Shown: piece after piece, positions 1-10,463 of the stretch
How positions within the stretch are numbered: the stretch's first letter is position 1
Layout of the letters: each line of letters starts with the position of its first letter
Origin: Anaerolineales bacterium UBA5797
GTDB lineage: Bacteria > Chloroflexota > Anaerolineae > Anaerolineales > Villigracilaceae
NCBI GenBank assembly: GCA_002418205.1
Contig: DIDP01000088.1
Span: 51,292 to 115,291, forward strand
Length of the DNA stretch: 64,000 bases
Direction of reading: 5' to 3'
Position numbers and translations under genes: made by a program
The notes under the pieces: generated by a model
What the model was told of the DNA's origin: nothing
Database searches by the model: none
What the model saw: the letters and a program-made list of their open reading frames with translations, nothing else

Positions 1-789
1 ACCGGCCCGTTGATGGTGCGCAATCAGGCGCTGACGATCCATGACCTGAGCCCGCTCGAGCATCCGGAATGGTTCCGGAAAAATTTTGCGGCGTGGTATC
101 GCCTGTTCCTTCCAATGCTGGCAAAACGGGTGCGAGTCATCTTCACGCCCTCGGAGTATGTACGGGAAAAAGTGATCAGGCGCTTCGGGGTCAAAAACGT
201 GACCGTCGTTCCGAACGGCGTGAACACTGCGCGTTTTCATCCCGGCGCGCGTCCGCTGAATCACGACCTTCCGGAAAAATTCATATTTTTTGTGGGCTCG
301 ATACAGCCGCGAAAGAACCTGCAGGCTTTGCTGGGCGCGTGGAAGGATATTAAAAAAGAATATCCCGATCTATGGCTGATGATCGCGGGTGCTGTTGGCA
401 CGATATTTGGTGGAACCCAACGCATGCAATGCGAGCGCGTGATATTTCTCGATTATGTGGATGATGACGACCTACCAGGCATCCATGCAGGAGCGACCCT
501 GTTCGTGCTCCCGTCATTCGATGAAGGCTTCGGGTTGCCCGCGCTCGAAGCGATGGCATGCGGAACGCCTGTCATTGTCTCGGATGGCGGCGCGCTGCCC
601 GAAACGGTCGGAGATGCGGGGCTGGTATTCGATCTCGCGGACCCCGGGAGCCTGGCAGCCGCGCTGCGACGAGGTCTGGAGGATGCCGAACTCCGATCTT
701 TCTTGAGGGCAAAGGGGCTCGAACGCGCCAAGGAATTTCCCTGGCAAAGATCTGCGGATATGATCTGGAAGACATTGAATGAAATCTGA
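1..789 (+). CDS. Glycosyltransferase family 4, N-terminus cut by window edge
   Basis: The reading frame is already open at base 1 (Thr-Gly-Pro-Leu then Met-Val), so the true start lies upstream and the visible part is the C-terminal two thirds or so of a GT-B fold glycosyltransferase. It would transfer a nucleotide-activated sugar in polysaccharide or glycan synthesis at the cytoplasmic membrane. Seen: the family-4 interdomain motif GSIQPRKNL, then the donor-binding segment DEGFGLPALEAMACGTPV with the E-x7-E pair, followed by GALPETVGDAGLVFD. The stop overlaps the start of the next glycosyltransferase by 11 bp, so the two are co-transcribed. Acceptor and sugar cannot be read from sequence. 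Confidence 0.85.
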   Translation, partial: TGPLMVRNQALTIHDLSPLEHPEWFRKNFAAWYRLFLPMLAKRVRVIFTPSEYVREKVIRRFGVKNVTVVPNGVNTARFHPGARPLNHDLPEKFIFFVGSIQPRKNLQALLGAWKDIKKEYPDLWLMIAGAVGTIFGGTQRMQCERVIFLDYVDDDDLPGIHAGATLFVLPSFDEGFGLPALEAMACGTPVIVSDGGALPETVGDAGLVFDLADPGSLAAALRRGLEDAELRSFLRAKGLERAKEFPWQRSADMIWKTLNEI

Positions 790-1888
790 ACCGAGGATTG
801 CCTTTGTGATCGATGCGCTCCCATCTTTGGGCGGCGGAGAAAAAGTATTATTCGCCGCGCTGGAGGCATTCCCGGATGCGGAGTTGTTCACACTGGTCTA
901 CAACAAAAATATTTTTTTCAACACGCCCCTCGCGGGTCGAACCATAAAAACATCCTTCATCGACCGCCTCCCGCTGGCGCACAGACATCACCGCCTGTTC
1001 CTGCCCCTCATGCCGCGCGCCATCGAAGGCTTCGACCTGCGGGAGTACGAAACCATCGTTTCCTTCAGTTACGCGGTAGCGCACGGCGTACAAAATTTCA
1101 ATGGCGCCCGCCACCTCTCCTACACCTACACCCCCATGCGGTACGCCTGGACCGACACCAACCTTAACGGGACGCGCACGCGCAAGAACCCGGCGATCGA
1201 TCTTTTTTTGCAGACGTTCCGCAAATGGGATCAAAGAGCCGCCTCACGCGTCCATCGATTTGCCGCGATCTCCCAGGCAGTTTCCCAGCGGATCGCGGAC
1301 GCGTATCAACGCCGGTCAACTGTCATTTATCCGCCTGTGGATGTGCGCCGGTTCAAGCCCGCACAAAACAGGGAAAACTTTTACATCACCGTTACGAGGC
1401 TGGTCCCGCACAAACGGTTGGACATCGTTGTGCAGGCATTTTCACAGCTTGAACTTCCCTTGCTCATCGTCGGTGAAGGACCAGAGCTGCCGCGTTTGCA
1501 GAATATGGCAAAACCGAATATTCGATTTCTCGGACATCAATCGGATGAGATCGTGGCTGAATTGCTCGGCAAAGCACGCGGCTTCGTCTGCGCGACCGAG
1601 GAGGATTTTGGGATCGCCATCGTCGAGGCGCAGGCGGCAGGATGCCCGGTCATTGCCTATGGACGCGGCGGCGCGCTGGAAACGGTCATTGATGGAACGA
1701 CAGGAATCTTCTTCCAGGAACAATCCCCCACCGGATTGAGTGAAGCCGTACAAAAGTTCGAGCGGTTCCACTCAAATTTCCATATCCCCGATCTCGTTCA
1801 CAATTCGAACCGATTCGACAAGGAACGTTTTATCCTTGAGTTCAGGGATTTTATCTGTCCCAGCGAACCGTCTAAAAATCGACCTTGA
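779..1888 (+). CDS. Glycosyltransferase family 4
   Basis: A 369-residue GT-B glycosyltransferase. The N-terminal Rossmann half carries the glycine-rich LGGGEKVL acceptor loop. The C-terminal half has TRLVPHKRLDIVVQAF, which starts the donor domain, and EEDFGIAIVEAQAAGCPV, the E-x7-E sugar-nucleotide site. It overlaps the preceding glycosyltransferase by 11 bp and presumably acts in the same glycan pathway. Its 3' end overlaps the convergent anti-sigma gene by 17 bp. The substrate is unknown. Confidence 0.88.
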   Translation: MKSEPRIAFVIDALPSLGGGEKVLFAALEAFPDAELFTLVYNKNIFFNTPLAGRTIKTSFIDRLPLAHRHHRLFLPLMPRAIEGFDLREYETIVSFSYAVAHGVQNFNGARHLSYTYTPMRYAWTDTNLNGTRTRKNPAIDLFLQTFRKWDQRAASRVHRFAAISQAVSQRIADAYQRRSTVIYPPVDVRRFKPAQNRENFYITVTRLVPHKRLDIVVQAFSQLELPLLIVGEGPELPRLQNMAKPNIRFLGHQSDEIVAELLGKARGFVCATEEDFGIAIVEAQAAGCPVIAYGRGGALETVIDGTTGIFFQEQSPTGLSEAVQKFERFHSNFHIPDLVHNSNRFDKERFILEFRDFICPSEPSKNRP

Positions 1889-2609
1889 GCACGCGTTCCC
1901 CGGTCGGCTGGTCACTGCCTCCCGCCGGTTCCACCGTGACCCCGATCCCCACGTAATTGGAAAATCCCTGCTTTGGAAAGATGATCTGGGTGGTGTACGC
2001 CTGACCGTCCTCCGGACGGAAGATCCCGGCGCTGGTGCGGTCTCCCTGTGGAGCGATGAGCCAGATCTGATAGGTCTGGTCCTCCGGCAATTGCGGCATC
2101 TTCCAGACGATCAACGCGGCAAGGTTGCGATCCTTGTCGAGCAGGAACGAACCCGCCAGGCTTTCCGACGCAATGGGCAAGCGCTCCGTGGCCGGATACG
2201 ATAACATCGCCAGCACGGTCTGCCCGGACTGATATTGGCGGGCAAGCTGAGTCTGTTGTAGTTGCAGCGCCCGCATCTGCGAAACGGAATATACGTTCAA
2301 TGCCAGCAGCACGACGAACGCCAGGGCACCCGCCGTGAATCCAGGAGACCAGTTCCAGCGCGGGCGCGCATCCTTTCGCGCGCCGGGCAGCCTGCTCTGA
2401 ATCCGATTGCGGAGGGCGACGGAGGGTTGTCTTGGCGGAACGGCTGTCAGCATGGATTCGCTCAGAAGGCGGTATTCAGCCAGTTCGGTCCGGCAGGAGG
2501 CGCAGGTCTGCAAATGGGATTCGAGCGCGGCGATCTCCTCCGCGTCCAATGCGCCGACCGCATAGGCGGCGATGTTCTCAAGGTATGGAGAATGCTCATT
2601 CCGAACCAT
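1872..2609 (-). CDS. Anti-sigma factor, RskA-like with zinc-finger N-terminus
   Basis: A 245-residue single-pass membrane anti-sigma factor. The N-terminal cytoplasmic part has an H-x3-C-x2-C zinc-binding anti-sigma signature (HLQTCASC, about residues 32-39). One transmembrane helix lies at about 90-109. The extracytoplasmic C-terminal domain resembles the RskA C-terminal family (segments IVWKMPQLPEDQTYQIWLI and VTVEPAGGSDQPTG). It lies 47 bp downstream of an ECF sigma gene, the usual arrangement for a sigma/anti-sigma pair, and should sequester that sigma factor until an envelope signal releases it. The signal is unknown. Confidence 0.88.
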   Translation of the reverse strand: MVRNEHSPYLENIAAYAVGALDAEEIAALESHLQTCASCRTELAEYRLLSESMLTAVPPRQPSVALRNRIQSRLPGARKDARPRWNWSPGFTAGALAFVVLLALNVYSVSQMRALQLQQTQLARQYQSGQTVLAMLSYPATERLPIASESLAGSFLLDKDRNLAALIVWKMPQLPEDQTYQIWLIAPQGDRTSAGIFRPEDGQAYTTQIIFPKQGFSNYVGIGVTVEPAGGSDQPTGERVLKVDF

Positions 2610-2656
2610 GTATTTTTACTCCAAGTAGGTATACGTCACAGCCGGCAGATTTGGAT

Positions 2657-3202
2657 TTATTTTTCGTTCCATACTTCGCGCAAATTCTCCATCGCAGCGC
2701 GCAGGCGGGTTTTCACCGTGCCGAGGGGCCAGCCAAGCACTTCTGCGATCTGGCTTTGGCTCATGCCCTGGTAGTAGGCCAGTTCGATCACCCTGCGTTG
2801 ATCGGGGTGCAGGGACTGCACGGCAAAGTGCAGGCTGCGCCAGCGAGTCTCTTCCGATACCGTTCCGAGATCCGGGGTATTTTGCCAGACATCCTCGGGA
2901 TCGTTCGCATCGGTCAACACGGGACGGCGGGATTCGAGCCGGACGCGGTCAATTGCCACCCGGCGGGCGATCGTCAACAGCCACGACAGGAAGGGTCCGC
3001 GCTCAGCGAGATATTGACGGGCGCGACTCCATAACTTGAGGAAGGTGTCCTGCGTGGCCTCCTCTGCCAGCATGGGCTCGCCAAGGATGTGCAGGGTCAA
3101 ACCATAGACCCGGCTGACATGCCGGTCGTAGAGGGCAAGGAAGGCGCGCTCGTCACCCTTCGCCACGCGCCCCACCAGATCAATGTCATCAGAATGATCC
3201 AC
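2657..3202 (-). CDS. ECF RNA polymerase sigma factor (SigK-like)
   Basis: A 181-residue sigma-70 family ECF factor. The N-terminal region 2 (about residues 22-90) includes YDRHVSRVYGLTLHILG and EEATQDTFLKLW. The C-terminal region 4 (about 125-175) has LHPDQRRVIELAYYQGMSQ and the helix-turn-helix WPLGTVKTRLRAAM. The anti-sigma gene follows on the same strand, so the pair is probably autoregulated. The divergent secreted protein at 3347 is the obvious candidate target, since a short inverted repeat lies between the two genes. The link to that target is inference. Confidence 0.92.
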   Translation of the reverse strand: MDHSDDIDLVGRVAKGDERAFLALYDRHVSRVYGLTLHILGEPMLAEEATQDTFLKLWSRARQYLAERGPFLSWLLTIARRVAIDRVRLESRRPVLTDANDPEDVWQNTPDLGTVSEETRWRSLHFAVQSLHPDQRRVIELAYYQGMSQSQIAEVLGWPLGTVKTRLRAAMENLREVWNEK

Positions 3203-3247
3203 AGGTTGATTGTACCGAATTTCATTCCATCAGTCACGCATCCAGGA

Positions 3248-3265
3248 TGAACGTTTGATCGTTCA
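3248..3265. promoter_or_regulatory. Inverted repeat in sigma/secreted-protein divergent region
   Basis: TGAACG and CGTTCA form 6-bp arms around a 6-bp centre, midway between the ECF sigma gene and the divergent secreted-protein gene. It could be an operator, or the arm could be part of an ECF -35 element; nothing in the sequence decides this. Confidence 0.25.
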
Positions 3266-3346
3266 GGTGTCAAATCGAAATCCAATGTACGGCAGTGCGG
3301 CGTATTAATGGATGAAAGCCAAAACCAACTTCAAACGGAGGAACCA

Positions 3347-3871
3347 ATGAAAAAGACCATGTATTCCATGCTGGCTTTGATCCTAGCGCTCAGCGCCTTT
3401 CTGTTCGCCGGATCGGCCTCACCTGCGAGCGCCGATGAATCGAAGGTCCTGCAATTCAACACCATGATCGGTGTGCCGCGACCGTACACCGGCGCGACGA
3501 ACGCCATCCGCGGTGTGCCCGGCGGCGGCCTGCCCTGGGTCATTGATTTCGGCAAGGGGAAACTCAGCCCGGACGGCAGCGTGGATGTGCTCGTCAAGGG
3601 GCTGGTGTTCGACCCCAACGACCCGGATGTGATCGCACGCGGCATCGGCGGTACGAACACGGTCCCGAATTTCAAGGTTATCGTGAGTTGCTTAAGCAGG
3701 GATGCAGGTGGAAATCCGATCACCGTCAATGTATCCACGGGACTTTTCCCGGCTGATACAGCAGGCAACGCCCAAATGAACGATGTTGTTGCGCTCCCAT
3801 CCCCCTGCATTGCGCCGATCCTGTTTGTGACCAGCCCCGGCGGTGCGTGGTTCGCATCAACCGGTCTTTAG
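3347..3871 (+). CDS. Secreted hypothetical protein
   Basis: The start at 3347 is chosen because GGAGGA sits six bases upstream. The upstream in-frame ATG at 3308 lacks such a site and would mask the signal peptide. The 174-residue product begins MKKTMYSMLALILALSAFLFAG and has a classical signal peptide probably cleaved after the Ala-rich ASPASA stretch. The mature part has only two cysteines and is rich in Gly, Pro, Val and Asn, as in a beta-sandwich extracellular protein. I do not recognise the family. It is divergent from an ECF sigma/anti-sigma pair and may be its target. A strong hairpin follows the stop codon. Confidence 0.75.
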   Translation: MKKTMYSMLALILALSAFLFAGSASPASADESKVLQFNTMIGVPRPYTGATNAIRGVPGGGLPWVIDFGKGKLSPDGSVDVLVKGLVFDPNDPDVIARGIGGTNTVPNFKVIVSCLSRDAGGNPITVNVSTGLFPADTAGNAQMNDVVALPSPCIAPILFVTSPGGAWFASTGL

Positions 3872-3893
3872 GTTTCGCAGCAGTTCTATACCG

Positions 3894-3935
3894 GCAGTGG
3901 AGTTGAGTGGTGATAACTCCACTGCTTCATTTTAT
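3894..3935 (+). terminator. Intrinsic terminator after secreted-protein gene
   Basis: An 11-bp perfect stem (3894-3904 with 3915-3925, GCAGTGGAGTT/AACTCCACTGC) with a 10-base loop is followed by TTCATTTTA. It lies 22 bp after the stop codon and before the convergent FmdE-like gene, so it may serve both strands. Confidence 0.7.
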
Positions 3936-4550
3936 AGACATGCTTTGAGGAGTCATCGCCACAGATGAATATAACGGGGAATGATAATACCCATCTCCGG
4001 CGCACGGGCGGCACAGGACCTCGCCGGCGCGCATTACTTCGCGACCATTGATGATTTCCTCCCCGCATGATCCACAGACCGCTTTCGCCGAGGGGCGGCT
4101 GAGAAGTGCGGACACCGGACCATTCAGCCGCACATGTTGATACTCGAACAATTCAGAATACGGCATGATCTGATAGCCGCGCAACATGGCCTCCCATTTG
4201 TTCTTTGCAGTCGGCACGTAAGTGCGTGCAAGCGAACGTGCTTCGCGCCTGGGTCTGATCCGGATGGCGGTTTCAGTGTCGATATCAACGAACGTCGCCG
4301 CGACCTTCCCAAAGTCCAGGATGCGAAGCGTGCGCCCGCCAACGTGACAGCCGGATGCGGCAACGAGTCCATCCACAGTGCATCCATCCGTTTCCGAAAT
4401 GACAAGCAGACGTTTGTCCATGCGGGGCAGATCCAATGCAAACAGTTCAGATGCAAATAATGCCATACGGGCGCCCAGCACCTGACGAGGACAAAGATGC
4501 CTGTGGCGGCTGGCGCTCTCCTGCAGAATGGATTCAAGCGACCACATCAA
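3927..4550 (-). CDS. FmdE-like protein with C-terminal zinc ribbon
   Basis: A 207-residue protein resembling the FmdE family, named after a subunit associated with formylmethanofuran dehydrogenase. Seen: the N-terminal signature HRHLCPRQVLGARMAL (about 16-31), a central alpha/beta domain with a Cys-rich GCTVDGLVAASGCHVGG segment, and a C-terminal zinc ribbon CGSCGEE ... CRPCAGDGYY (about 157-187). No other formylmethanofuran gene is present, so a methanogenesis-type role is not supported; many bacterial homologues are of unknown function, perhaps linked to molybdenum or tungsten enzymes. It overlaps the upstream DUF2270 gene by 4 bp (ATGA), so the two are translationally coupled. Confidence 0.78.
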   Translation of the reverse strand: MMWSLESILQESASRHRHLCPRQVLGARMALFASELFALDLPRMDKRLLVISETDGCTVDGLVAASGCHVGGRTLRILDFGKVAATFVDIDTETAIRIRPRREARSLARTYVPTAKNKWEAMLRGYQIMPYSELFEYQHVRLNGPVSALLSRPSAKAVCGSCGEEIINGREVMRAGEVLCRPCAGDGYYHSPLYSSVAMTPQSMSIK

Positions 4551-5623
4551 TCCTCCTTTGCAAGCGGATTGAAACCGCGCCCCAACACTTCATGTGCGGG
4601 TGAAACAACCACGAATGCCTGAGGGTCCTCCCTGGCAACTGAAGCCTCAAGGTTGTGCACTTCCGTGACGGTGAGGGCGCACATCAACACGGTCCGCTCC
4701 GCGCCCGTATACATCCCCTTCCCCTCCACAGCTGTCACCCCGCGTCCCATGTCCGAGAGGATCCGGTCTGCCACAGCCTTTGCATTTCCGGTAACAATGA
4801 AGGCAAGAAATTGCCGGCGTTTCTTCCTCGGGGCAAGCCACGAACGGATCCCCTTCAATTCATCGGTCGGGTGGATCTGATCGCCGCGCAGGTCCTGTTC
4901 ACCCACAGTAAAACGAGGAAAGACCTCGCCGGTGGCGCGCGTCATGTTGACCGTGAGGACCGCGACAAGGATCAGGAAAAGGAAATAGGCGATACTGATC
5001 GATATCACAATACTGCCTGGGATATGACCGATGGCAGCCCTTCCGATGAATTCCTTCATGTCAGCTGGAGGCACAGGGAAAAGCCAGTATTTTGCCACCC
5101 AGGCAATGGCAAGGATGAGGAATATCCAAAGATAATTGCGCCTGAGCCGCCGGCCGAACGCCTCCCACATCGAAATCGGGAAACTCGGCAGCAACAGATT
5201 CTCCGCCAGGCTTTCCGCCCAATCCGGCGCGGGGTGGAAGGGAGGCACAAGCATGGCGGCAAAGAAATCTGTTTCCATCAAGCGAACGCGATAGCTCCAC
5301 AGCTCATAATAGCGGTACCGGCGCGCCTCGATATACAGGAACAGGGTCACCAGCATGGTATTGAGAATGATGATGCCGTGATGGATGTTTGGCTGGCTGA
5401 ACGCGATCGAGAGCGTCGCACCTGTGGCGACCACCGCCCAGTTGGTGGTCGTATCCAGGCGCTGACGCCAGACGTTGGCGCGGGTCACTTCGGCGCGGAA
5501 GAAATGCACCATCGCTGTGACGAATTCGCTGGTCTTCAGCTTATAACCGCGATAGGTCCAGACAGGCTCCTCGGGATCCTGCGGTTGTTCTTCTTCGGTT
5601 GGTTTTGTGGATTTGACTGGCAT
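4547..5623 (-). CDS. DUF2270 membrane protein with C-terminal DUF2179-like domain
   Basis: A 358-residue integral membrane protein. The N-terminal 230 residues match the DUF2270 pattern (TAMVHFFRAEVTRANVWRQR, then helices near 60-100 and RRYRYYELWSYRVRLME), with further helices at about 165-185 and 205-230. The last 90 residues look like the soluble DUF2179 domain found in YitT-type proteins (FIVTGNAKAVADRIL, GRGVTAVEGKGMYTG, ALTVTEVHNLEASVAREDPQAFVVV). Function is unknown. It is coupled by a 4-bp overlap to the FmdE-like gene and lies 85 bp downstream of the soeA-like gene on the same strand. Confidence 0.75.
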   Translation of the reverse strand: MPVKSTKPTEEEQPQDPEEPVWTYRGYKLKTSEFVTAMVHFFRAEVTRANVWRQRLDTTTNWAVVATGATLSIAFSQPNIHHGIIILNTMLVTLFLYIEARRYRYYELWSYRVRLMETDFFAAMLVPPFHPAPDWAESLAENLLLPSFPISMWEAFGRRLRRNYLWIFLILAIAWVAKYWLFPVPPADMKEFIGRAAIGHIPGSIVISISIAYFLFLILVAVLTVNMTRATGEVFPRFTVGEQDLRGDQIHPTDELKGIRSWLAPRKKRRQFLAFIVTGNAKAVADRILSDMGRGVTAVEGKGMYTGAERTVLMCALTVTEVHNLEASVAREDPQAFVVVSPAHEVLGRGFNPLAKED

Positions 5624-5694
5624 GTTCTTATTCTACTAGATGATGAAACGCGTCCGACTCCGGGACAGCTGATCCGGTCTCGATGAAGTGGATC

Positions 5695-5708
5695 AAACCT
5701 GACAGGTT

Positions 5709-5709
<1 letters not shown>
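5695..5709. repeat. AAACCTGACAGGTTT palindrome at soeA 3' end
   Basis: A 15-bp near-perfect palindrome touches the soeA stop codon. The same core (AAACCTGTCAGGT) recurs at 62420-62434 inside a larger inverted-repeat element, so it is probably a member of an interspersed repeat family rather than a terminator. Confidence 0.45.
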
Positions 5710-8606
<2,897 letters not shown>

Positions 8607-8626
8607 AAGGTTTCAACTTCCATGTT

Positions 8627-8695
8627 TCAGGTTGAAGGTTGGCAGTCGCAGGTACAAATTAAAAACCTTGAACTTTCAACCTGCAACCTTCAACT
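8627..8695. repeat. Inverted repeat upstream of soeA
   Basis: CAGGTTGAAGGTTG near 8628-8641 is inverted as GCAACCTTCAAC at 8683-8694, with extra short complementary pieces between. It fills the 91-bp gap between the soeBC and soeA genes and leaves no recognisable ribosome-binding site other than sequence close to the soeA ATG. Confidence 0.55.
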
Positions 8696-8697
8696 GA

Positions 8698-10365
8698 TTA
8701 GGAATTCGGAATATGCTGGGGTGCCATCACAAATGCATATTCGTAGAAGAACAAACCAACAATTGCAGCAAACACTGCCAACGGCAACATACTTGGAATG
8801 GCAAACAATGCCAACGGAAGAACATGTCCCAGCCCGATGCCACCCCACCAGAAGTGATTGCGGAATTTACCGTGGCTCATTTCGCGGGAGGCAAGCAGGG
8901 AAATCTCAGAGGCATGCGGCATGGCGAACTTGCCAGCCAGGGTGATAAGTAGATTAATCACCAAACTGGCGAGGAAAGTGCTGGATAAGAAGCCAAATAA
9001 ATCATTGGAAAATCGAACAAACAAACCCAAGGCAATGAACACACCACTTGCCACCATTGCAGATTGCGACAACAACTGGAACGGCAAAAGCGGAGTCTGC
9101 CACATATCGCGCCCTTCGGCTTGACCGAGGAGAAAGGCGGTGTATATCACTGAGAATAATGCGAGCGGAAGCGTGATCCATGCAAAGATAGGACGAAGCG
9201 ATGATGCGATATCACCGGATAACCAATTCAATTGTGCGGCACCTTCGATCAACCACCATAATCCTGCAAAGGCTGTGAAACCAATCAAAATAAACGCGCC
9301 GCGCGCGACCCACGACTTCCATTGCGGGCGAAGCAGAATGTTCAAGAAGCGTTTGGGCTGTGACAAGTCTTTTATAAGAAGAATAACCGTGATGAGCATA
9401 AAGACCATCGCGGTGAAACCTGTGGCAAGAAAAGTCGTTGCGTTGAAGGGGAAAAGATTGAATATCGAACCCAGACACAACAACATGAACAATCCACCTG
9501 CGATACTTTTGGTGACGAGATAAGCTGGCAGTTCCCAATGCCAATTGATCTTGTGTTGCGCTGTATAAGCAGTCTGTACCATCTGCCCGGCAACGCGTCC
9601 GCCGATCTGGATCGGGCCGTTGAGCGGGCGCCCTTGATCTTGTGGCGTGCGGATCGGTGTACCTGATTTAGAAATCTTTTGTTTTGGTCTCGATACGCCT
9701 TCGGCCACTCGACCAGCGGGAACGACAGGCAGGACATAAGTTGTTGTGTTCTGCTTGGTGACTTTATCCGCCCACATGTAGGAGTCGTTGGTAGGCGAAG
9801 CCGTCGGGTGAAGTGACCAATCGTTGCCGTTAATGTAGAAGAGTTTGGGACCCGTCCCCTGCTCGGGCTTGCGAACGGTCGCTTGTGCAGTGGACAGCTT
9901 TCGGCTTATTTCCGATGCGGGGTCATTCAAGTCCCCCGCCACGATGGCATGTTCAGGGCAGACCACAACACAGGCGGGTTCGAGTCCCACATCCAAACGA
10001 TGCGCACAGAAGTGACACTTTGCCGCGGTGTTCGTCTCAGGGTCGAGATAGATCGAGTCGTATGGGCAGGCTTGCATGCACGACTTGCAGCCGATGCAAA
10101 TGGACGGGTCGAACTCGACGATACCGTCGTCACGCTGATACATCGCGCTGACGGGGCAGATGCGCACACACGGCGGGTTGGCACAGTGGTTGCAACGCGT
10201 TACTTGAAAACTGCGATGCACATCGGGGTACGCGCCCGTCTCGACATACTTGACCCATGTACGATACACACCAAGCGGCACCTGGTTCTCGGACTTGCAC
10301 GCCGTCGAGCAGGCGTGACATCCGATGCATTTGCTTTGGTCGATCAAAAATCCATAATTGGTCAT
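8698..10365 (-). CDS. Fused FeS electron-transfer (SoeB-like) and NrfD/DmsC-type membrane (SoeC-like) subunit
   Basis: The ATG at 10365 (MTNYGFLIDQSKCIGCHAC) is preferred over a GTG five codons upstream. The product is about 555 residues. Residues 1-150 are a four-cluster ferredoxin subunit: CIGCHACSTAC, CNHCANPPCVRICP, CIGCKSCMQACP, then CHFCAHR ... ACVVVCP. A Pro/Thr-rich linker (about 155-275) precedes a polytopic domain with about eight helices carrying the NrfD/PsrC-like stretch KDLSQPKRFLNILLRPQWKS. Such subunits normally come from two genes; here they are one polypeptide. It should take electrons from the adjacent molybdenum subunit and pass them to quinone in the membrane. An interspersed repeat is inserted in frame within the linker (9685-9717). 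No signal peptide precedes the FeS domain, which fits a cytoplasm-facing complex. Confidence 0.85.
   Translation of the reverse strand: MTNYGFLIDQSKCIGCHACSTACKSENQVPLGVYRTWVKYVETGAYPDVHRSFQVTRCNHCANPPCVRICPVSAMYQRDDGIVEFDPSICIGCKSCMQACPYDSIYLDPETNTAAKCHFCAHRLDVGLEPACVVVCPEHAIVAGDLNDPASEISRKLSTAQATVRKPEQGTGPKLFYINGNDWSLHPTASPTNDSYMWADKVTKQNTTTYVLPVVPAGRVAEGVSRPKQKISKSGTPIRTPQDQGRPLNGPIQIGGRVAGQMVQTAYTAQHKINWHWELPAYLVTKSIAGGLFMLLCLGSIFNLFPFNATTFLATGFTAMVFMLITVILLIKDLSQPKRFLNILLRPQWKSWVARGAFILIGFTAFAGLWWLIEGAAQLNWLSGDIASSLRPIFAWITLPLALFSVIYTAFLLGQAEGRDMWQTPLLPFQLLSQSAMVASGVFIALGLFVRFSNDLFGFLSSTFLASLVINLLITLAGKFAMPHASEISLLASREMSHGKFRNHFWWGGIGLGHVLPLALFAIPSMLPLAVFAAIVGLFFYEYAFVMAPQHIPNS
9685..9717. 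repeat. Family-A palindromic repeat inside the soeBC coding sequence
   Basis: On the minus strand this reads GCTGGTCGAGTGG ... GGCGTATCGAGACC, the same sequence found in intergenic gaps elsewhere in the locus. Here it is translated in frame as AGRVAEGVSRP in the linker between the FeS and membrane domains. Confidence 0.85.
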
Positions 10366-10373
10366 AAGGCTTT

Positions 10374-10432
10374 TCACCACAGGGATACTGAGTTACGGAG
10401 AATTTATAAACTCTGTATCTCCGCGTCTCACA
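10374..10432. repeat. Degenerate palindrome upstream of soeBC
   Basis: CACCACAGGGATACTGAGTT ... is partly inverted by AACTCTGTATCTCCGCGTCTCAC. It resembles the better-preserved palindrome at 15326-15391 and occupies the gap between the ligase and soeBC genes. Confidence 0.5.
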
Positions 10433-10463
10433 TGTCCCGATGCTCTTTCGGGGGTGGTTCGTT

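Noticed and set aside
9970..9985. GGGTTCGAGTCCCAC resembling a tRNA T-arm
   Set aside because: It lies within the ferredoxin coding part of the fused subunit and no acceptor, D- or anticodon arms flank it.
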